Assembly (NCBI GenBank): GCA_036925085.1 | Contig: JAUPFP010000050.1 | Location: 1,216,001 to 1,280,000, forward strand | Length of the DNA stretch: 64,000 nucleotides | Reading direction: 5' to 3' | Source of the DNA: Brachycybe producta | Lineage: Eukaryota; Arthropoda; Diplopoda; Playtdesmida; Andrognathidae | Part shown: piece by piece, positions 55,881 through 64,000 of the stretch | Layout: the number at the start of each line of letters is the position of its first letter | Numbering within the stretch: position 1 is the first letter of the stretch | Program-made: the position numbers and the translations under genes | The notes under the pieces: generated by a model | The model's database searches: none | What the model was told of the DNA's origin: nothing | The model's input: the letters and a program-made list of their open reading frames with translations, nothing else

Positions 55881-57058
55881 AAACAGTCATAGACTCATAA
55901 TGTTTATGATATCGTGCATATCACTGACCGAAGTACACCTTATAATGCTCACAAAATGATTAACATAAACAGTGACATCATAAAATTGTGATAGTCACAA
56001 TTTTACTTAATTTTATTTAATTCTAAGCACCATTTTAGCAATTAAAAGTTGTTCTGTCATAGGAGTGACTATATTAGCAGTAAAAAAAACTAGTGTTCCT
56101 GCACGTGAATTCTACCTAAGTTTATTGTGCAGCCATTTTCGTGATATGATTTTAGAAATGTAACCTCAATCTGAATTAAAAGCCTCTGGACAGTCAGTGA
56201 TCTTGCCAAAACTGGCAAATAAAAATTCAAAAAAGTGCAACTTGTTTTTAGAAATTGTTCGTTTTAAATATGTAAATAAAATGTATATTATAAAGAAAAG
56301 CACGATTATCCAAAGTAATAACAAAAATGCAAAATGAAAGCGATTTAGTTTAGAACATGTTCTAGAATTATTTGCTTCTAAAACGTTTTTTAAGGAATTA
56401 GTGAAATTTTGCAACTTTATGCAAAATTCCCCCATATATGAAATTTCTTCATTGGATGCATGTTTATTTTATGTTAAACTGATTATTATTGCACATTATA
56501 TGACACGTACATTTGCTTATCACAGTGTACCCAAAAGCGGTTTGGAACTGTTATTATGCGTTTGATGTATTTGATGAAAACTTTTTTGGCTTTTTAATCA
56601 TCATTAAATTCATTAATCACCTGAAATATGAAAATTTCAAGGGCTTTAACATACAGTATGTCTAACCATATCTTTTTTATATACTGTATATACTGGGTAT
56701 ATGCAATTTTGCATTGAATGTAAATGTAGGTTGTTGATTTGGTTTCTTATTTACATGACATAAGCTTTTGTACGTGTTTAGAAATGTTGAGTCCTCATTA
56801 GGAGAGAAGAACCTTAGCAGGTGGCCGACGGGGTGTTTCTTATGTTTTACGATGATGAAGAAGAAAAGCTTTCAGTTTATTTCCAAGCAAACATTTTCTT
56901 TCTCTCTTTTTTACATTTTGTACTTTTTTTTTCTTCCTACTTTCCAATTTGATTGGTTTATAGTTAGGAAAAAAGAGTAAAAATAACCGGGGCCTCCTGT
57001 TGCTTTAGTGTCGTGAACATTTTTGCTTAAATCATTCTTTTTTCCCCCCTCACTCACT

Positions 57059-57072
57059 GTTACCATGGTAAC
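57059..57072. promoter_or_regulatory. Perfect X-box palindrome GTTACCATGGTAAC
   Basis: A perfect 14-bp palindrome matching the RFX X-box consensus. It lies in gene-poor DNA about 1.7 kb upstream of the GC-rich exon candidates at 58742 and 59169. Confidence 0.45.
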
Positions 57073-57516
57073 GGATTACTATTAATGATGTGATCTTATT
57101 GATTCAAAATACTAAGCTTCTAAATTGGGGTCCAAAAACATGTTAAGAGAGAGGTGGTAATGAACAAAAATAAAACATCTTTAATTGTGGAAGTTAAAAA
57201 AGTTTGTAGATATTTGCAATCCAAGATTACTAACTGTGAAAGTCTCAAAATAGAAAGTAGGCTTTAATATCGTGCAAACTAAGCAATTTCAAGTAGGTGT
57301 AATAGAAACCTGTAGCCTAGAAATTATATGGAGGGGGGATTAAGGGGGTTTCGGGGGGTAGAGGTTAACTAGGTATTTTTTTGATTTTCTATATTGGCCA
57401 AAAGACGTTGTTTATTAAGTGCACTCACTCACTGCGTTTGCGTCCTATTTTAACAACCTATTTTAATGGATTTCTGATAATTTTGACGCCTTTGGGTTTT
57501 ATGAACCTATCTAGCT

Positions 57517-57568
<52 letters not shown>

Positions 57569-57739
57569 TTATGACTTTAGTGACCAGTTATGAAATTTTT
57601 GTTTTCAAGCTCAGCTTTTCAATTTGCAGAATGTTTATTGGAGGATAGAATTTGGTTTTAGGGTTCCTACCGACCTGGAAAATAAAAGTCACAGGAATGA
57701 AATTAAATCAGGGAAATTCCAGGGTATTTATATGTTAAT

Positions 57740-57990
57740 GTCGAGATTAAACATACAATTTAGTCATTTGCAAACTTGAAATAAAAAGCTTATTTTTAAA
57801 TATATCAACATAAAAATACTCATATATTGTATGGCAAAAAGAATTATGCTTTTTGAGCGCGAAGTCCACTGGTTAGAAACTAGAGTAATTCAGAAAGATG
57901 TAGTAACTCAGTTACTCTTCTAATTTCCAATATTATATTTGTCCTTAAAAGTTGTTTTCAGAAAGCGGAAAATAACCAAAAGTTCCAATT
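57740..57990. mobile_element. MITE family II, degenerate copy
   Basis: Shares aataaaaagcttattttta, atcaacataaaaatactc and the cagttactcttctaatttcc end block with the family. Confidence 0.45.
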
Positions 57991-58741
57991 CATTTTTGTG
58001 TGTTGTTTGAAATGAAATAATGACTTACATCTTTATTGCTATTAGATCAATATAAAAGATGAAAATGAATTTCTGAGTTCAATTTTAAAGATTCTTATAC
58101 AAATCTCGGACATTCTTTAAAGGTAGACGCTGATCACAGTTCACTTTTGACCTAATGGAAACAGGGCATTAGGAAATGAACTTGGGGAAAGAAGCAAAGA
58201 AAAATGAATTGTTTTTTTTATTTCTTCTGAAGTTCTTTCTTTTTTGTATTTTTCTGGCCACTTATTTTCATTTTTTTGCTTAATAAATATACATTATATT
58301 ACATGGAAATAAAGTTGAGTTGAGTTGAGAGGGAGGGGGATTTATGTTTCCTGAACATGTGTTGCTTAAATCTCTCTTCTTCTTTCTCTCTGGAGTTTTG
58401 TTATTCTTGTTGTGTAGTAAATAGAGTAACATCGTCATGTTTTTTAAGTGGCGCTGTATTCGTTTAGGAAGAAGATAGAGAGAATTTACAGTTGGGTTTA
58501 TATGAGATCATTGGTGAACACGTGTGTCTTTGAATCTAGAGTGTGAGTGAGGTAGACGTGTGTGACCTGATTGTGTGTGTGTGTTCACGTTTCACTGAAT
58601 ACCGCACGCAGACGTCTCTTGATTACTAGGTAACTCAAGCCACAAATTGATGTTTTTTTTTTTCATTATATTCCTTCAATTGTACTGTTTTACAGCTGAA
58701 TTTTACGAGGCATCTTTTGTATTTTTTGTTGGTCTGTTTAG

Positions 58742-58778
58742 ACATTGAAGAGTGGAGGTGATGGTCGTGTGGCGGCCG
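58742..58778 (+). other. Candidate micro-exon 1
   Basis: 37 nt between ctgtttag and gtaatc, reading TLKSGGDGRVAA. It is GC-rich in AT-rich DNA, and similar in composition and motif to the segment at 59169. Unrecognised. Confidence 0.2.
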
Positions 58779-59168
58779 GTAATCTTGTGTTTTGTCCTAG
58801 CTTCCACCATCAAGTAAAAATCCTTCAAATTCTGCCAACTATACATTATGTGGGTGTGTGTGTTTATGATGTATTTGTGATTTTACTGGTTTTGAACAAT
58901 GATGACATCGATATTGGAAGTGTTTCCTTCCTTCCTTTAGATATTTTTTTGAACACCCCATGTGGTGGTGGTCGGTGTTTTTGGACATCTGAAAAGAGGA
59001 TCACATTTCATGTTGCAAATTGAAACATTTGAAACAAAAAACCTCAAACGTGAGAATTATTTTTTCTTCTCTAGTAAATCTCTGTAATATCTACTCTACA
59101 CCACAGGTGGAGGTAGATATAAGTAGAATTGTGATCGGTAAAAATGATGATGATGATCGGTTTCTCAG

Positions 59169-59207
59169 TTGGTGGTTGGCGGCGGAGGCGAGCTAGCGGC
59201 CGCCAAT
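59169..59207 (+). other. Candidate micro-exon 2
   Basis: 39 nt between ggtttctcag and gtcagt, reading LVVGGGGELAAAN. It includes gcggccgc, unusual for this base composition. It may be a duplicate or alternative of the segment at 58742; unrecognised. Confidence 0.2.
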
Positions 59208-59877
59208 GTCAGTTACAATTTGTCTCTTGTTTTCTCATTTCTTCTCATCATTTGTTTTCAATGTCAGATTGATGCTATTGGAAAAGGTAAAAAAAAACAC
59301 ATTTTTGGCTTTTTTTTTAATCTATGTGGTTTTTTGGGGGGTTGTATAGAACTAACTGTACTTTGGTATGAAGATTATGATGAAGACCTTATTTCCTATT
59401 GTCAACAAAGCTAAAAATAATGCTAAAAATTTTTTTTTTGGAAGTTAACCATAAAGGGGGGTGTAGAAAATGGGTATCATTTACAGATTGCTTGAACCCA
59501 CATTTTACGTGGAATATAATCCTCTTTCTCTTTGAACACTTTTAACTAGTGCTGTTTTGCTGCTTTCTTATATATTGTCATCTAGTTAATTAACCATTTT
59601 TATCTTGATGACGACATTAGTCTCTAAATTACTGTTTAAACAAGAAGAAGAAGAAGAAGAACAAAGAATACAGTTCTTAATTAAGCTTAAATTAAAAGTA
59701 GCTTTAATTAGTGCGAGTGCATTAGAAATATTTCCGGTCTGTTTGCGCTTGGTTATTAATAATTTAATTTTTTTTAAAATTACCCCCATTTAGAAAATAT
59801 ATGCAAATGAAAAAGAAATAATGGAAAACAACTCTTGGTTATTTTTTGCATTTTAAGAAACAACATTAATATGAAAT

Positions 59878-60130
59878 TAAAAGTGTTTGAAGAAACTTTG
59901 AACGAGTAATTGAATCAATTAAGTATATTTTCATGTTTATATATATTTCTTTTTTTGAAAAAAAGAAGACACTTTTTATTGGTAACATTTCCAATTTTAA
60001 ATTTTCGAAATTAGGATAAAATACAATAAAAATTGGCTGAAAAAATTAAAACATAAATGAAAATTAAACAGCTCTTTCGTGCTGGCATTAAAGCTTATTT
60101 TTAAATATATCATCAACATGAAAATATTTT
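59878..60130. mobile_element. MITE family II, degenerate copy
   Basis: Blocks aactttgaacgagtaattga, atattttcatgtttat and aaagcttatttttaaatata match the family. Confidence 0.45.
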
Positions 60131-60295
60131 TATATAATTCACTTTGATGCTGTGGTTAACTACACTCTGCATAAGGAGTGACGTGATGCAAGGCGTGTTT
60201 TCTTGTGCCACGTTTTCATTCAGTCAAGATTTTTTGACGTCATTTTAGCGACACTTCTATCCTAACTTTAACCTAACCTCATAGCTTTAAAAGTC

Positions 60296-60720
60296 AACAG
60301 GGGTCACTCTGGTTTTGTGTTACACTTTTTTTATCTTTGACCAAAATCGATCACAGACAACTATAATTGGTGTAAACAAATTGCCAATTATTCATTTACA
60401 TGCACTACGAATTTCCATTTTTTACAACCTTAATACCACTTGGTAAGAAGAGCATCGCAATTTTTTGTAATTAAATGTTGTCTGTCGGAGTCACATTCCT
60501 GAACTTTCGTCCACAAATGTTCTTTGAACAAAATATATTAATATCAGATCGGTGACATAAAAGTTCAGGAAAGACGAAAGGGTTTCCGAATATGTAAACA
60601 TGGTGGCTCCGACGAACGCCAGAATGCTTTTTACCGGCATAGAATAGTGGGCCCTTTTTATTGTGGTTGTAGAAAACTCTGAAACAAAGGATGGAGACAA
60701 CCTAAAATATTTCAGCTTTG
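60296..60720. mobile_element. Degenerate mariner-like remnant 2
   Basis: caggggtcactctggttttg, then cactttttttatctttgacc, resembles the start of the remnant at 55172. Later blocks (aattaaatgttgtctgtc against aattatatgttgcttgtc) keep the same order. Non-coding. Confidence 0.35.
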
Positions 60721-60769
60721 ACTAAATAATGTGACAATTTCTAGTATATACAAAATCCGTACCAGAATG

Positions 60770-61170
60770 ACGTTGTTTAGATGAAATTATTTAGAATAAA
60801 AAATATTTAAGTGAAAAATACTTTAGGTGAAATGTATTGTCTGTCGGCAAATACTGTATGTTTGCTTAAATAGTTTAGCAGTAAACAAGTTTAGATCAAA
60901 ATTGTTTCAGGTAAAATGTATTTAGCTGAATCAGTTAAGGTAAAATACTTTGGATAAAAAAGACTTCGGTGGAAAATGTTTGCGGTTAAATAAAGACTTC
61001 AGATGAACGAATTTAGGTACAAAAATGATTTTAATATGGATAAATGTATTTAGATGAAAATATATTTGAAATTCATTTAGAATAGTGTCCATTAAATGAA
61101 ACGGTTTAGATGTTATTGTCACATACTGTAGGTGACATATAACATTTAGATTATTTTTGGTTTAGGCGAA
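60770..61170. repeat. Degenerate short tandem repeat, about 20-bp unit
   Basis: Some 15-20 diverged units built around ttTAGgTgAAAatg(t)a recur across 400 bp (tttaggtgaaatgta, tttagatgaaaatat, cttcagatgaacgaat). Old and strongly decayed. Confidence 0.5.
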
Positions 61171-61358
61171 CTGTTTTTAAAGCCTCCTTTACACCTACAA
61201 TTTTTACTTACATATTTGTGTCAATTAAATGATGAATGTTTTCGTTAATGATTTGGTACATGAAATGCGCAGAACAGTGCGTAGTGTGACAGTTTATAGT
61301 GTATATATTATGACCTTGTGACCTTCTAGACAAGAGAATTGGTGCGAGGTGTGCTAAA

Positions 61359-61565
61359 TACAGGCAATTAGAAATCGGGACAAACAGAAGTTGGCTCCGT
61401 CCTTTTTATGACGACCGGCAACTTCTAATTGGTTTGTTGTGTGGTTCGACGTTGAAATGGGCGGAGCATGTGACGTCAGACTACATAACCAACCAATTAG
61501 AAGTTGTGTTTGTCATAAAAAGGGCGAGGCCAACTTCTGTTTATCCCAATTTCTAATTGCCTGTG
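61359..61565. mobile_element. MITE family III, copy 2 with perfect 8-bp TSD
   Basis: 207 bp with terminal inverted repeats (ACAGGCAATTAGAAATCGGG; the right end is the near-perfect inverse). The flanking duplication gtgctaaa is identical at 61351-61358 and 61566-61573. Internal blocks aaccaattagaagttg and tcataaaaagggcg relate it to 36819-37014. An 8-bp duplication is typical of hAT-type insertion. Confidence 0.8.
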
Positions 61566-62092
61566 TGCTAAAATGTTGCAGAGCGCATCTTATATAGCTT
61601 TGTAAATTACATAAAAATGAGGGTGATCCTGAGAAAGCGCTCTAGTAGATGTGCAGAAGGTTAATGCAACTTTGAACAAATAATTTAACATTCACGTCGT
61701 TGTACACATGCATTCTCGCATTTTTGAAATTCATGTATAAATTTATTTAAGACATTAATTGTAGGTGTAAAGGGGGGGGGGGCTTTAGACGAAGTGTCTT
61801 GACAGCCAAAACCAGACACTGTTACAGTGACGTCATGTTGAAATAGTCCAAAATAGATTTTATTTTTTTGGTCTGAACAGTTCACCTTAAAAATGTGAGG
61901 AGGAGGAGGTGAGTACACACAAAGGAAAAAGGCCATTGTGTTTCTTTATTTATGATGCTATATATACATGCATATATAAAAAGGACGTGGTATATTCGTG
62001 TCCTGTTGCTGTCCTCCTCAAAGATGTTCCTTTTTTATTTATTGTTAATTTATTGATCGTATCATCATCATCATCATCATCATATATAATAG

Positions 62093-63081
62093 TGTGACGG
62101 ACCTTTTTCCTCTAGTAGAATCTGCTCTTTTAGGTTGATACGAGCGAGTTTACACTCGTATTGATAGTGGTTGGCTAGGCCACTAATTCTACTGGTCCGG
62201 GAGGACTAGACCAATATAACGTCTATTTTATGTCCTCACTAGTCTCTGGCAAAAGACTTCACAGTCTTGAGGATCTTTAATCTCTGTATCTCTCGGACTT
62301 TCGTCCGTAAATCTGCCCTAAGAATCGTGCAAAATATACTCACTCGCTTGTGTTGCAGGTTTGCACCTGTTGGGTCATCGAAGTATCCAAAAAGGTGAAG
62401 AGCTGCAATGATGAAATGCACAACCGCGGAATTTAAAACTCGAAAACAATTAAACACCACTGTTTAAGTTAAATATAAAATCGTTGTTTATTTCGTAGAT
62501 ACAACATTAAACGAATCGAACTGGTTTAAGCACACAACACATAGAAATAATAACATTCAAAATAATATCTAAAAACCTAGCCAGAATTGGGCATAGGTTC
62601 GTTATTTAAGAACTAACTGAAAATCCTTCAAAAATCTATCCCAATTTGGGCATAGATTCTCTGTTTTAAAAATGCTTCCTTACATACAAAAACACGGCCT
62701 TTTTATACCCAAAAAGAGGATACTGAGAACACTTTCTCAGTAGCCCCTGATTGGGCAAAAACAAAAGTAAAAACCAAACTGGCCAATCAAAAGTGATTGA
62801 CCAGTGGTCACCAAAATATTAGACACGTCACCCTTTTAATTAAAAGGGGGAAAAAACGAAAACAACTTCGAATTAAAATGATAAGAATCCACTCATGTGG
62901 AAGGATAATACAATGATAGAGAGGGGAGAACGATAAGGTCAAGCTAAAAATAGAATCTGGGTCAATCGGTACCTATTAGTACCGAGTGGCCCAGAAGCTA
63001 CAAAATACATAGTGCCTACAAAATTAAAGAAAACAAAACGGCGCTAAATTAATAAAATAGCGGCGGCCCCAAAACGTCTCA
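62093..63081 (-). mobile_element. 3' LTR of an LTR retrotransposon
   Basis: Read on the minus strand, the 989-bp segment starts TGAGACG and ends CGTCACA, so it has TG...CA ends and short inverted termini. It is immediately preceded by a polypurine tract GGGGGGAG (63082-63089), as expected for plus-strand priming. A TATA box (GGTATAAAAAGG) lies at about 62699-62710 and AATAAA at about 62485-62491, in the right order for U3-R. The 5-bp left flank aatag would be half of a target duplication; the other half lies outside the window. The lineage is probably Gypsy-like, but no reverse transcriptase is visible here. Confidence 0.65.
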
Positions 63082-63310
63082 CTCCCCCCGACTAAGCGAG
63101 AAGTACCCTACTTCTCAAGAATTTTCTTAAAAATCCCCCTCCCCCCGACTGGATCTAAACACAGAGACCCAGGGGTATCACAGGTATACGAAAATATCAA
63201 ATAAAACAAAATCGACTTATACAGATTTTGGAAAATACAAAATTTCTAAAAAAAACGAAAAAGAACAAATCACTTTATACAATTAGAAATTTATGAAATA
63301 AATCGCGCTA
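63082..63310 (-). other. Retroelement 3' untranslated region and polypurine tracts
   Basis: Non-coding DNA between the open frame at 63311 and the LTR. It holds two C-rich tracts on the plus strand (63082-63089 and 63135-63149) that read as polypurine tracts on the minus strand. Confidence 0.5.
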
Positions 63311-64000
63311 CTAGTCCGGCGACGATTCTGTTCCCTCGGACGTCTCAGGACTTACGGGTTGCCAACACCTGGCGACTCGGGACTCGTTCCGGGCTCGGTT
63401 GGTGCTGGGTCGGTGACGTCGTCTTCTTCTCCTTGACTTCGGGACATCCATGACTGGTCGAGGCGGCGAAGTCTCTTGATCCCGGCGGAGGTCTTCTTCG
63501 GTGAAGGTGGTTGGGATCATAATTACAGGACCCTCGGGTGATGCTTCCCTCCAAGCCTCCTGGCTTTGCCGTCTTGCGATCCGGCCTTCCATCTCGGAAT
63601 CGCTAGGTCTCGATGTCGATGTGTTCATTTGTGAGAGGATATCGTAGAACTCGTTTTCTACGTCCAGGATCTTTCTTTCACTGGAGTCTTCTCTCTGTTG
63701 AGATGCTGACAATGCGGCATTGCTGCCGGGAAGATTTTCCTTATCCTTGGCATCGTCGTCTTTGGCATCTTCCTCTCCTGATTCGGGGCTCTTACGTTTC
63801 TTAAAAGAGTTGCCTGAATCCGGTTCATTTTTCTGGGTCGACCGGGCATTGCTGCCAGAAGGCTTCTCTGCAATGGCGGTGTCTCCATTCTTTGTTTCTT
63901 CTTTCTTTTCATCTCCGAGGATTATGGTGTCTTCATTACAGAAGACCGAAAGGTCCATAGCCTCGCTGCCGTTTGATTCTTCTTCAGATGATCGTTGCAT
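63311..64000 (-). CDS. Retrotransposon-associated open frame, C-terminal part (partial)
   Basis: 229 codons open on the minus strand to the window edge, ending shortly before the LTR. The product is highly charged and low-complexity: acidic Asp/Glu/Ser/Lys stretches, then REASPEGPVIMIPTTF, and an Arg-rich run (KSRRRRRRHR) near the C-terminus. I find no protease, reverse transcriptase or integrase motif. It could be the tail of Pol, or a separate 3' frame. The frame is less AT-rich than the surroundings and runs into the edge, so the real start may lie outside. Confidence 0.5.
   Translation of the reverse strand: MQRSSEEESNGSEAMDLSVFCNEDTIILGDEKKEETKNGDTAIAEKPSGSNARSTQKNEPDSGNSFKKRKSPESGEEDAKDDDAKDKENLPGSNAALSASQQREDSSERKILDVENEFYDILSQMNTSTSRPSDSEMEGRIARRQSQEAWREASPEGPVIMIPTTFTEEDLRRDQETSPPRPVMDVPKSRRRRRRHRPSTNRARNESRVARCWQPVSPETSEGTESSPD

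Larger units (their letters stand above)
50048..62092. other. Gene desert or long intron, 12 kb
   Basis: No complete gene is supported. It holds the repeats, tandem arrays, X-box-like sites and weak exon candidates listed separately, plus simple repeats: (TA)n at 50596-50620 and 51852-51873, (CT)n near 52445, (GA)n at 57517-57563, (GAA)n near 59643 and (ATC)n at 62060-62083. It could be intronic to a gene extending beyond the window. Confidence 0.45.

Overview
The window is eukaryotic: AT-rich animal DNA with many short GT-AG introns, a metazoan nuclear tRNA-Leu, a metazoan-type class A GPCR, and clear orthologs of HYKK, NDUFAF5, TASP1 and VPS33B. The mixture of compact genes, dispersed MITEs and an FFAR4-like receptor fits an invertebrate, possibly an invertebrate deuterostome such as a tunicate. 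That placement is inference, and no marker in the window settles it. All exon models were built by hand from splice signals, frame continuity and remembered family motifs.

Layout. 1-2575 is a giant inverted repeat whose arms each carry a 30-bp alternating purine/pyrimidine minisatellite. 2998-11701 is a cluster of four secreted PEBP-family genes, three on the minus strand and one on the plus strand, with one shared four-exon plan. 12410-16898 holds two secreted, cysteine-containing paralogs of a family I do not recognise. They share tiny phase-0 exons and a dibasic, furin-like site, and a tRNA-Leu(CAG) lies antisense in an intron of the second. 20512-22339 is an unrecognised gene and 23427-24082 a weak membrane-protein candidate. 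24805-26253 is a single-coding-exon FFAR4-like GPCR.

27053-42544 is a housekeeping block. It runs HYKK (with an in-frame TAA at an exon edge), NDUFAF5 (with a GC-AG intron), TASP1 on the minus strand, and VPS33B (17 exons, 617 aa). NDUFAF5 and TASP1 converge, while TASP1 and VPS33B diverge. These genes act in separate processes: hydroxylysine catabolism, complex I assembly, proteolytic activation of nuclear factors, and endolysosomal trafficking.

42545-62092 has no convincing gene. It holds MITEs, degenerate mariner- and hAT-like pieces, tandem repeats, two X-box-like palindromes and a few weak exon candidates. It may be intergenic or the introns of a gene extending past the window. 62093-64000 is the 3' end of a minus-strand LTR retrotransposon.

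At least six non-autonomous repeat families recur. Several copies sit inside introns of conserved genes.
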